A stretch of 64,000 nucleotides of DNA, from assembly GCA_010093605.1 (NCBI GenBank), contig MU004181.1:806001-870000 (forward strand), written 5' to 3'. This DNA comes from Lophium mytilinum (Eukaryota; Ascomycota; Dothideomycetes; Mytilinidiales; Mytilinidiaceae). The first letter of the stretch is position 1. Each line of letters starts with the position of its first letter. Positions 30,351 through 41,014 of the stretch are shown one piece after another. The position numbers and the translations under genes are program-made. The notes beneath the pieces are model-generated. The model saw only the letters and a program-made list of their open reading frames with translations. It had not been told where the DNA came from and ran no database searches.

Positions 30351-33300
30351 ATGGGAAAGAACAAGGGGGGTAAGGGGGGTAACCAGCGAGGTGGTTCTCA
30401 AAATGCCGCAGTAAATCTTTCAGACTATTTTGGAACCCGAGATAGGTTCGAAAAGAAGCTTCCAGGTCTTCAAAAACTCTTCGATCCTTCGAATTGCGAG
30501 ATTCATGTCGTTCGGCCTTCCTTCAACCGGCCGGTCCAGAACGAGCGTCACGCTGTCTATTCCAACCATTTCCAGGTCACTCTTCCCAAAGAGCAGCTCT
30601 ACCAGTACCACGTTGTTGGAATGGATCCGCCGCCCCCCGAGAAGAAGGACCAATCGAAGGAAGAAGAGCCACCAAACGATGGAAGCGACTCTGAGCAGCA
30701 GGGTGCATCAAAAGAAGAAGAATCACCAGCCGCTGGAAGTAACTCTGAGCAGCAGGGTGCGTCGACAGAAGACAAATCACCAAAAGAAGAAAGTGACTCT
30801 GAGCAGCAGGTTGCGTCAGAGGAACCTGAAGAGGAGTCCCTCTCCCGACGAGCCAAGAGACTTCTCCTAGACTCATTCATCAAGAAGTCCCCTGTTCTAA
30901 CGGCAGAGAAAGCTAATTTCGCAACGGACGACATGTCAGTCATCGTTGCCTGGAAGGACTTATCCGCAATCTATCAGAAAGATTCCGCAGAGGAGACCAT
31001 CCTGGAAGAACACGACGTCAAGCTCGGGTCGTCAAGCAAAGCACATACTTACAAGCTTCAGCTGAAGTTTATCGGTGAAGTCGATACGAAGTCGTTTCAA
31101 AAGATCTGTGCCGGAGATGTTTCGAAATTGCCATACGAGTTGTCGACGAAGAACACCGTTCCACACGCTCTCAATATCATCATATCACACGCAACGAGGA
31201 ATAACAAGGACCAGAGAGCCGAGAATTTCTCGGTAGGCGGGAAGAAGTGCTATCAAGTGAACACGAGGAAGCCATCGCATGGTCTAGAAATCTACAGCGG
31301 GTTCTTCTCCACGATCAAGACTTCAATGGGCACACCGTTGCTCAACGTGAACAGGACCACAGGCCTTTTCCTGCCGGGGAACAAGCGAGTCGACACCTTT
31401 GCGGCGGAGTACAAGGCTGGATGGCAGAAGGCACTCATCGGCACGAGGGTGGCTGTTCTTTATCAAAAGGTGAAAAAGGCAGAAGAAATTGCTAGACTTC
31501 ACCCTTCGAATCAGAATCTCTTCAAGGAGCGAACCATCAAAGGATTCGGCTTAATACCGTCAAAACAGACGTTCACGATGATTGACGCAGACAAAAATGA
31601 GACAGTTACATCTGTCAGGAAGTACCTGAAGGATAGTAAGTTTTCATCACTCACGAGTTAGGAAGAATGGCATTGACCAAGAACAGGGTACGAAATTGAT
31701 TTCACCGACAACCTTCCGTGCGTAGACTTAGGCTCGGGAAAGAAAGACGACCACGCCTGGTTTCCCGCTGATAAACTCGAGATTCTCCCATACCAGCCTT
31801 TTCGACTAGCCGCTCCACCCGATGTTACGTCTGACATGATAGCGCATGCACGCAAAAGCCCCGCTGAGAGTTGCATAGAGATCCTCGACAGTAAACTCAC
31901 ATTCCTGGGACTCCAAAATCGGAGTGACGGTACATCTCCTGTAAGCATATTAATCAATGTTCTGTTGTGTGCAGCATCTCACGAGATCAAGGTACCCGCC
32001 GACTTCGCCATAAAACCAGACATGGTCGCGATCCCCGTCAAGGTAATGAATGCGCCCAAGGTAACCTATGTTGATGCCAAAGGCCAGGAGAGCAAAGCCG
32101 CCGTCGAAGTAGGCGCATGGAATCTGAGCAATCAGAATCTTCTTTCCCCAGGCCGTCTCCGAGGCGACGTTTGGGTTGTCCATTCAAGCCCGGTTGATGC
32201 AGGTCAAGCCCAAAATTGGGGCAAAGCACTCTTCACAGAAATGAAGATTTACAAGATCAAAGTCCCAGCAGACACCAGAATCAGAACTATTGAGCTGCCT
32301 GATCTCAAGCGCAGTAACTTCGACGATGCGTTCAAACAAATACCTCAAGGGTCGCTGGTCATCTATCTAAACCCCGATAACAAAGCTCAACACGCTTCGA
32401 AGTTTGCGTATTCGAAGCAATGTGGAGATCAGACCTACGGACTGCAGACGATATGTCTCACTGCGGACAAAATGACAAAACTGGACAGCGGCGAGAGCAA
32501 AGCCAAATTCAAGGACTATATGGCCAACGCCATATTGAAAATCAACCTCAAGCTAGGAGGTTACAATCATAAAGTTGAACTGATAGGGTTCAATGCCAAT
32601 GGTCAGAATAAGAATTGGATGAAAGAGAGAAACAAGCTTGAGACCATGATCCTGGGCGCGGATGTTACCCATACAGGTCCTAAAGCTACGCCTAAGACCC
32701 CCTCTCTTGCCTCAGTTGTCGGCAGCGTCGAAGGTGACTTCGGGACGTACGGGGGGTCAATGAGGGCGCAAAGAGCCAACTCTGAGGTAAGTTTGAACCA
32801 AACATACTTGGGCCAAGTCGATTCTAAGTTTTAAACTAGCTTATTGCGGACTTCAAAGGAATGGTGATCGAGAGACTCCAAGCCTGGAGTAAGAGAAACG
32901 AGAACCGTTGGCCAAGCCAGATCCTCTATTACAGAGACGGCGTCGACGAAGGACAGTATTCCCAGGTTCGCAAAGAGGAGGTAGAAAAGATCAAGGATGC
33001 ATTCGCGGAATGCATCGAGCTTGATAAGAAGGAGCGCGAAATGAAGGAGGGCAAAGAGAAGAAGGGTAAAGGGAAGAAAGGCAAAGAGGAGACACCCGAA
33101 CCACCTAAGGTCACAGCCGTCATTGTCGCAAAGCGACATCATACACGCTTCTATCCTACGCAGGTCATGAATAAGGGTACCGGAGGGAATTGTGAACCAG
33201 GCACTGTTATCGATGTCGGGGTGACTGACCCCGTTTACTTCGACTTTTGTGAGTTCTTCTTCAGCGCCTCGCTTCAGTCCTACTTCACTACCCTTAGAAT

Positions 33301-33734
33301 GTAGTAAACTAACCTTCTTCACAGTCCTTCAGAGCCACGATGCAATTCAAGGGACCGCAAAGCCTTCGCATTACTTCGTCCTCAAGAACGAAATCGACCT
33401 GACAGCGGAACAACTACAGGAATTCGTAAGTTGATCTTCCTCGTACCCCGAGTAGCTCCCTAGTTCGAGACGCAATGCTCACCCAGTAACTTTAATCAAG
33501 ACATATCGCCTCTGTTACACGTATGTGAGAGCCACGAGAAGCGTATCATATGCGCCGCCTGCTTACTACGCTGATCGTCTTTGTGAGCGAGGCCGTAGTT
33601 ACTGCAAGGACTTCCTCGACGGAACTTATCGAAAGACGAGCAAGCAGTCGACAGACCACGCATGGAAAGAGGCATGGGGCCCCAACAAAAACCCTTGGCA
33701 CAAAAACCTCGACGATACTATGTTCTGGATGTAG
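30351..33734 (+). CDS. Argonaute without zinc knuckle (copy 3)
   Basis: Six exons, 30351-31635, 31687-31940, 31986-32786, 32840-33248, 33325-33425 and 33501-33734, give 1027 residues. The start MGKNKGGKGGNQRGG is Gly/Lys-rich and there is no knuckle. ArgoN (VYSNHFQVTLPKEQLYQYHV) is split by an acidic insertion with three 18-residue repeats around SEQQGAS (54-bp units, about 30660-30830). ArgoL1 (YSGFFSTIKTSMGTPLLNVN), PAZ (NLPCVDLGSGKKDDHAWFP) and MID follow. Slicer residues: D739 (GADVTHT), E780 (ANSE), D813 (YYRDGVDE) and D975 (AYYAD). A Lys-rich insertion (about 843-868) sits in PIWI. In MID the usual Tyr aligns with Phe and Gln with Ile. The third intron (31941-31985) would be only 45 nt and in frame without a stop; if retained, the protein gains 15 residues. 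Confidence 0.95.
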
Positions 33735-34562
33735 ATCTTGGCAATGATATCGGCGATCGGCTCCCGGGATGGGCTGCTTCAACAGCTGCTCTGAAAACGC
33801 GTATGCTACGGGCTTGCGATTGTGGTTGGTAGCTGTCGTGATAGGCTTCAGTAGTGGGATGTTATGATATGGTGCGTTGTTTCGAATTAGCATTTCGGAG
33901 TTTGGGGGTAGTGGTTAATTGCTGATGGTTCAACACCCTCGAAAAAAATGGTCTGAAGCAAAGGGGTTGGATTGTGACTAGATGGTTCTTTTTTCTTTTA
34001 GCAAGAAAATGATTTCCCTTACCAAATTCCGAGCTACGTGTTTCAACATCTGACAGGACGATCACGTGGAAGTTGAGGGGACATGTCTTGGCGGACTTGA
34101 CGTCACAGCTCTCTCCCAACGTCACTCCGCAAACCAAGAGAATGAGGCCTCTCCAAGCCTGCTAAAGACAGAACACCACATAAGCAAGGCGGTACCAAGA
34201 GCCAGACACCCAATTGCAGCTAAATTAGGGTACAGGAGCAACCGCAGCCTAAAGCCTGATCGATCTGGGCATGCAGCACAATTGGGTGTATGACAGGCCG
34301 GTAGAGCTAACAGCCCGCGTAGAATAGCCAGCGCCCCCGCCTGTGACGCACTTGAACTAGATGGCAGGTGCGGGTTTGCGTTGTGGCAGGCTAGCAACCG
34401 GGTGTTCTGCTATAGCAACGTCATGGCCTGAGACCCTTACTTAACCAAACCCTTTGTCTTGCGATTGAGAAACAACCACAACCACCTCACTACCCAAACC
34501 CCATTTCTCACAAGCACCACCTTACACCTCTGCACTTTAGAATACCTGACCGAGCAATCACC
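33735..34562. other. Intergenic after the Argonaute cluster
   Basis: About 830 bases. No gene or clear repeat is seen. Confidence 0.55.
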
Positions 34563-36188
34563 ATGGAAGCCATTAGCAATGTCACCAGTGCTGCGAGCAA
34601 GCTTATCTGGGGGGAGGGCGAGCAGGCCCAGGAGCGTACCGCTACAAACGAGACTGGCGGTTCAGAACCCGTCTCAGGCGAGCAGGGCAAGGGCACTGTG
34701 AGCGAGCCGTTCGACAAAGGCAACGAAGGTAAGTTCGAGCACTCAAACGTGACTGCCCCGCATTCCATCCACGGATATCGCTGCGGGGCGTACCACATGA
34801 GAAAAGAACACGGTTACGAGCAATTGGCTAATTGAGATGTCTACAGAAAACCCTATCTCCGGTTAGTAATATCCAGCTTTTTTGAGTTGTGAGCCCATCC
34901 CGAGCTACGCCGGCATCACCACCGCCTTTTGGATTCGAAGCGACGTCCCCAATGAGACCCCCATAGAAGGCACAAACGGTCTCTTGAGCAGGAGAGGATC
35001 TATAGAACGCCTCCCCAAAGCGCTCCCTCCCTCTCCAAACAACACCCGTCGATCCGAAGTCAACATTCCATTATTCTACCCACTTCGAACGACATTGTCC
35101 CACCCTCACCATGCCGTTCTTCCACCAAACCGAACGACGACTACGCAACAGCACCTCTCCCCTGGTTGACCGTACCCGTCCGCGGCTCGACCTCCTCATC
35201 CACGACAACTTCCACGAGTATACCGACTGTGACGGTTACTTTCATCTCAACATCTCCTCTCAACCCATCACTAACAGCTTCCGTGCCTTAGGCGAGCCCA
35301 CCCCCTCAACATCAACCTCAAACCCCACTTCCGGTCCTGATTCCACCTCCGCTACAACCAGCGAGATTCCGATCCGAGCGCACGAGACCTCCAAGACTGG
35401 CGACTTGTCCACTCCCTCTACGTCCACCTCAACCACTACTCCTGGCCCTAATCCCACCTCCGCCGCTGCCGGCGGTGTCCCGCACCCCGAGCATGAGACC
35501 TCCAAGACCGGTGTTGTAGGCAGCATGGGCTCTGACCCCAAGGGCAGCGACGTACGGCCCTCCGAGTCCACCGCCCACACCGGTCCCCCCGAAGCCGGCG
35601 CCGCCCCTACTCAGAAGCAGCAGGGTGCCGCGAACCCAACCGACGAGCCAGAGAAGGGCGAGTCGAAGTCGAAGTCGACCCTGAACATCGACGACATCGA
35701 CGGCGAGGAGGCGCTGAAGAAGAAGGACCCGAACGACCACTCGGGCGAGCCGATGCACATGCACGGTGGCGACGGAGCTGGCAGCGAGGAGAAGAAGGCG
35801 ACGAAGGCCGAGGAGAGGCGGGAGAGCAAGGCAGGGCAAGCGGGCGGACAGGAGCTTGGGAAGGAGGAGCATGGGACTGGGGAGCAGTGGGTGAAGGTAC
35901 GTTATCCCTTAACCCCTACAGCCGCCGATGTACGACATCCAGCTAACACGATACCAGACCTCCGGCCTCCACGCCGAAGGCGGCGACTTCGATGCCACCA
36001 AGCCAGGCGCCGGCCGCGAAGCCGACCGTCTGATGGAGCAGAAGGGCATCCACAAGACCAAGCCCGGCGAGGTTGCGAAGGACGACGCCTCGACCGCCTC
36101 CCCGACTCCCTCGAGCAGCAAGGAGAAGGTCAGCGTGGCCGACAAGATCAAGAACAAGCTGCACATTGGCCACAAGGACAAGCCGTAG
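34563..36188 (+). CDS. Disordered low-complexity protein, conserved C-terminal motif
   Basis: Four exons, 34563-34728, 34847-34861, 35292-35896 and 35958-36188, give 338 residues. The second exon is only 15 nt (reading ENPIS) and is followed by a long 430-nt intron ending CTAACAGC...TTAG. The N-terminus MEAISNVTSAASKLIWGE is followed by a GNEENPISGE patch. The middle holds two copies of a Ser/Thr/Pro block, each ending HETSKTG, then Lys/Glu-rich sequence. The end has the block GLHAEGGDFDATKPGAGREA and a basic VADKIKNKLHIGHKDKP tail. I recall similar C-terminal blocks in uncharacterised filamentous-fungal proteins, possibly stress-related, but no function is known. A single-exon reading from 35111 through the long intron is possible but starts without the conserved N-terminus. 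Confidence 0.7.
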
Positions 36189-36630
36189 ATGGCGACCCTT
36201 GGCGGCCTACTTCACATACCCATACCCATACCCATGCTTTTCCTATTCTGGCGCTGTGTTAGTACGATTACGAGACCCGGGTGATTGGCAGAGCTGCGAA
36301 TCCGACAGGGAAATCATGACGGCGGCGACGGCCTAGCGTGGGTTTTCTTCTCTTTTCTCATGAATTACCTCTGTACAATTAGTTTCTTACTTCGATAATG
36401 AAGCTATGGTTAAATGATCAGTGCTATCTTGTGTATACACCTGGCGTCTTCAGGACCCTTGCCATGACCAGAGCTGTATTGCCTTGAATGTTGGAAGTTT
36501 CGTTTATCTTCTTTGGAGTCCTCGCAGATTGACTACCTTCATGATGGAGATCTACTGGTCTTTGTTTCATTCAAAAGCTCGAGAGTTGAGGCTAGGTACC
36601 AGGAATTTTACCCGTGACTTGAAATTATCT

Positions 36631-37547
36631 CACGTGCGCGCTTAGTAACCACCCCCCTCCGACGCCTATAAAAGCCTCTCCGGCTCTGCTTTGTTTTTTC
36701 TCTTCGTGGGAGATCAAGTTTTGGGTCGGAACAACATCGCCTTCTGTAATAATTAATGGTGTCGGGTCGGTTGGGTCTGAATTTGAAAGTCCCAATGCGA
36801 AGATCGCATGGGAATCGAGCATTGGTGGTCTGAGTTCAAAACCTTCAGACGCACCGCATGATGTGGAGGATTCGGGGTGGGGGTCTGTAAAACGTGACTG
36901 CGCATCCTTTAATGTGGTGGAGCTGTCGCGGGGGTGGAGTAAAAATCACCACACAGATAACTGATGGGAAGAAGGGTGTGCTCGGGGAGGAGTTTCAGTG
37001 GATGTGGTGATGGAGGTCAATGGATTGGCTCAACGGAGGTAAGTATTGTCTTAAGAGACGTTGACTATACTGGGTTTCTTACAGTGTCGATGATGTGTCA
37101 GGGGCAAACTGGAAATTGAGCCAATCCGTAAGTGGTAGTGTTGATATTCAGCACCATCCGGCAGTGATGGCAATCAAATCTCACCGCAAGGCCACCAAAA
37201 CACCAGTTCCGCACCCAGCTCCATGTCTAGTTGCTGCCTTTTTTGATCCCATCCAAAACACCGAGACCGGCTCCAACTCCATCGCATTCTTTCACATATT
37301 TCGTTGATCTCCCCCCGAAATCCCACAAACTCCACCGACTCCATGTGGTCTACAAATCCTCAATTTTGATCCAACCCGACGAACAACCACCCCATCGGGT
37401 TGTAGTCAACTTGATTTTGATCGCCCTCCATTCAATCTCGCTCTCTGGGGTTTTGCTCCACCCCCGTCTCCATGCAAGACCATGAAAAACCCATCTGCCC
37501 CCTTCGAGCGAAAGATTTTATACCCCTTCTCGAACGCCCGTCACGTG
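36631..37547. repeat. Facing-promoter repeat unit 1, locus 2
   Basis: The left module (+) has CACGTG at 36631-36636 and TATAAAA at 36667-36673. The right module (-) has TATAAAA (read on the minus strand) at 37516-37522 and CACGTG at 37542-37547. The two boxes point inward across about 840 bases. The left module is like the one at 3474 (CTTAGTAACC and GCTTACCAATC after the CACGTG), and the right one is like 4188-4220 (both 19 nt between boxes, both with a GGGG just before the TATA box). The interior contains several TTTTGATCC-type words and no supported frame. Confidence 0.5.
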
Positions 37548-37634
37548 GATCCACACCGTTCACCTGACGCAAAGCGAAAACGGAACTCAATGCGAAGACT
37601 CTGGACTCATTCATGACCGAGGTCCGGGATAGAC

Positions 37635-38497
37635 CACGTGCAACCAACGTGACCCAGCTCCCGCGACGGTATAAAACCTTCTGACTCTGCTTTTGATTCT
37701 CAGTATGGAGGAGGGGGAGTTGGGGGATCAAAAGACGGGGAGAACCAGTCCAATGGCTCTGCTTGTGCAAACACCGGTCACTAAGAGCATTCATGTTGGT
37801 GGTGTGGCGGGAGATGAAAATAAGTCATGGAGTGGTTCGATGGTTGGAGTGTGGTTGCCGGGTGTGCAACAGTAGGCAAAGAGCGAAAGAATGTTGGGGT
37901 CGCGGTGGGGGATCAACTGTGATATGCCTCGGACCATACAGTGTTTGCGAGTGCGGTCCGTGGGGGGAAGCGATGGTGGTGTGCTTCAGGTTGGTTCGTT
38001 GATGCTGTTTGGTGGGGAAGGTTATTGCGAGAGATTGGTGTTGAATCGGAGAATAGTGAGTGTTTAGAAAGAGGACGTCCTACGCAGCTTCGATCAGGGA
38101 CCGAGATATTGATCATCATTATGAATTCTGATGGCCCCACCTCCCCCCAATCACTTCCTCTCCATGTATGAAAAGTGTTGTCCGAGTGTGTTCGGGCCCC
38201 TCTCCAGATCTCCCATCAGGCGAGAACTACGCGTGTTTTACACACTCCCACCATTGGGGGTTGTCGAATTCCCATTTGAAAGCCTGAATCCCACCCCAAG
38301 TCCACCACGCTCCATGTACGGAATGGCATATCGATTTTGATAAGTCTCCCACAAGACAAGCACAAGCCCATAAAATGTTTGAGATTAAGGGTTGCATCGC
38401 ATACCCAAGAAACTGACCGACCTCTGACTAAAGGAAAGAGTCCAGTGATGAGGAAGCTTTTATACCCTCAGAAGGAAGAACTTTAGTCTAGCACGTG
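37635..38497. repeat. Facing-promoter repeat unit 2, locus 2
   Basis: The left module (+) has CACGTG at 37635-37640 and TATAAAACCTTCTG from 37670. The right module (-) has TATAAAA at 38458-38464 and CACGTG at 38492-38497. The left module shares a 20-bp identity with 4292-4311 and the same 29-nt spacing as the module at 4293. A short frame (37693-37875) starts near the left TATA box but has no recognised content. Confidence 0.5.
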
Positions 38498-39538
38498 ATA
38501 CAGCTGATAAGCACATGCCACTAATTCACCTGCCCGTGTTCTCACATGCAGAGGAGAAACAAGCATCTAGCTAGTATATCGAAGACATGTGACGAAGCTT
38601 TGGCAAACAGATGTTTTGAGAAGACAATAGAATAGTGGTAGAACATTAAATCTGCTCGCGCACGTTGCGTAATCTATGTATCCCCTTTATCTTGTGTATA
38701 CCATACCATCTAATCCGTCGGGTCGATAATCGATATCTTCAATCACCCTCATTCTCAGAGAAAGATAGAAGCAATCGACAGTAGGTACCAGCTACATAAG
38801 AGACCAAACATCATTAGTTCCTAAACTCCTTCGCAATGAAATAAGGACAACTGGGTAGGGATATCTGATACAAAGATAGGAAGTAGCAAAGAAAGGGAAA
38901 CTGTGTCCCTTGAGGAAGATCGTCAAGGAAAGTCGTGAAATTTATATACAAGAGGTCTGGGTTTCGTTGAAATATTGGGATAGGAATGTTAGGCGAGTTG
39001 ACTCCGTTGAAGGAAGAGTGGCAGTCCGAACCCGTCTAGGGTATCCTAGACGGCTATCATGCATTCTCAATTAAAGGTATTCAGGTCTTTGGAGAGGGCT
39101 AGGCGAGTGTGCAAAGGCCTAGAAAGCGAATTGGAGAGCTGAACCACAGCGGTGGTCGGGAAGAAAGGTTGGCAACGACGTCCAAGAAGGTAAGATCCAG
39201 ACACAAACAGCAAGGACGAAAGAGACCTCGGAATATCTTTCGGACGATGAGAATAAAGGGTGATGATGCAGGACGTCATGCAACCCCGCGAACCACTCAT
39301 TAGCTCGCGGACAGGCCTCCGCAGGAAATAGTTGACGAGGCCTCCACACCAAATCGACAGCTGCCAAACTCGATCCGCAGTCCACTTTTTCTCCAGACAG
39401 ATCCAGCCAGGCCCTAGCGCTACCACCATCTCGGGTTCAGATGGGCAGATTACCACTTCATGCAAAAATGACAGATTTCAGCCCAATGTCCCTTCTTTCA
39501 CATGCCTAACGTGGTGGGACATGAGATTGTAGCTCGGC

Positions 39539-39967
39539 TCACAACTCTACGCCCTCCATATCCCGCATCAGCACTGCCATCTGGGCGCGTTTCGCCGCTT
39601 CCGCGACAAGGGCGTACTCGGAAAGCAGGTTCTTCGTCTCGCCGTTTGTGCGGCCGGCACCGTCGCGGTTGGGGCGGTAGTCGAAACTTGACTGTCTTTG
39701 CTCAGCGGCGTACTGCGGCTGCTGTGGTTGCTGAGACTGATTGTAGGAGGCCTGCTGTTGCTGCGGTCTTATCGCGCCGAAGAAAGGTTGCTGCGATTGC
39801 TGTGCTGATGGTGAAGGCATCGGAGCGGACGAGGAGGAGGGCGCTGTGAGGGAAGAGAGGGAGCTGCAGCTCTGGAAGGCAGAGCTGGACGCGCTGGATG
39901 GTGCGTTGGAGGACTGGAGGTGCGGGTAGGCTGGGCGAGTAAAGGGACTTGGGACGGTTGAGGACAT
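39539..39967 (-). CDS. Small Ser/Gln-rich protein with conserved-looking C-terminus
   Basis: A single exon of 142 residues. Residues 1-105 are Ser-, Pro- and Gln-rich and disordered. The last 35 residues form a likely amphipathic helix, ETKNLLSEYALVAEAAKRA followed by QMAVLMRDMEGVEL. I do not recognise a family. The contrast between a low-complexity body and a compact, codon-clean C-terminal helix suggests a real small protein rather than a chance frame. It lies alone between two non-coding stretches. Confidence 0.55.
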   Translation of the reverse strand: MSSTVPSPFTRPAYPHLQSSNAPSSASSSAFQSCSSLSSLTAPSSSSAPMPSPSAQQSQQPFFGAIRPQQQQASYNQSQQPQQPQYAAEQRQSSFDYRPNRDGAGRTNGETKNLLSEYALVAEAAKRAQMAVLMRDMEGVEL

Positions 39968-41014
39968 GTTGTGAGGTATGGCTGATTTGGTTCCCGTGGG
40001 CGAGGTCGAAGCTTAGAGCTGTCGGAGAGATGAAGAGATCTTCTTTCAGGTTCCAGGTGTCAGACTGTGGTGGCAGGTGGTGGTGTGGTATGTGGGGGTA
40101 GTATTTTCTGTGGAGGTGAATAGTGGGGTGGGTATATGAGCTGGCTGATGGAGCTTGAGACGGATCAGACAGCGTCCAGAGAGGATCTGGATGGGGAACG
40201 GAGCAAGAGAGACGGGCACGGAGAGAGGTAGGGAGTTGCAGTGTGGCAAGAAGGAAATATCTGGTGTCTCTGTCGCACGGCTAATGACACCGGGAGCTTT
40301 ACCGGACGCTCTTTGATGAGAGGCCGCGAGCTCATCCGAGGCTGCGTCACGCCGCCGCACGCCGTCCCGACTCGGCAAGACGGGCAGCGCGCGCCTTTCC
40401 CAGCACTGCAACCCGGGCGCCCTGAGTGTGCGATCAGCAGCGACAACCACGCCAACCTCCGCAAACAGCTGGAGATTCTGGGGATGAGGTGAGACTCAGG
40501 AGGGAGCGGATCGCAAGCCCGAACCGGACGACAGCAGCCCGTTCCAAGAGCGCGGAGGCGCGCTTCGGGGGCTGCTATACTGAGGGCTCTTGGCCTGAAT
40601 AGAATTGGGATTATGCACCAGTAGCGATGGGCAGATGCGGCTATAGAAGGCGGTAACACTGTGATAGCGGTAGCTCTTTTACGCAGACCTATATTCCGGA
40701 CATTCGACGATTCAAGTGCATACGAATGGCTATTACTCTGTGAAGTGGCTCAATACCAAGGGTCTACTGATTATCTAGTGACGGAAAAGAATCTATCATG
40801 TGGAACAATCTACTGATCTATGTGCACCTCAAGCGACGTTATTCTGCAGTTGTGAATGAGCTTGTGAAAGCCCAATGCGGCCAGGTTACTAGCCCCCCAC
40901 TTCGGGCGGCCTGCCCCGCCAAATCTGTGGTGTTCCGCCCGTGATACCGAGGAAAATTATTGAAGCGCAGACACGGAGCCGCCTCGAAATCTCCAGCTGC
41001 TGAACGTCGCAGCC
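39968..41014. other. Divergent intergenic region
   Basis: About 1.05 kb of promoter-type sequence between a small minus-strand gene and KTI12. Open frames at 40165-40659 (minus) and 40241-40492 (plus) overlap each other and have no recognised content. Confidence 0.5.

Larger units (their letters stand above)
36189..39538. other. Long gene-poor stretch
   Basis: About 3.35 kb without a supported gene. From 36631 to 38497 it contains two units of facing CACGTG/TATA modules (annotated separately). The segments 36189-36630 and 38498-39538 show only unremarkable, partly A/T-rich sequence. Confidence 0.5.

Noticed and set aside
35111-36262. 383-codon single-exon frame
   Set aside because: It reads through a long intron and past a clear donor at 35897. 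The four-exon model recovers conserved ends.
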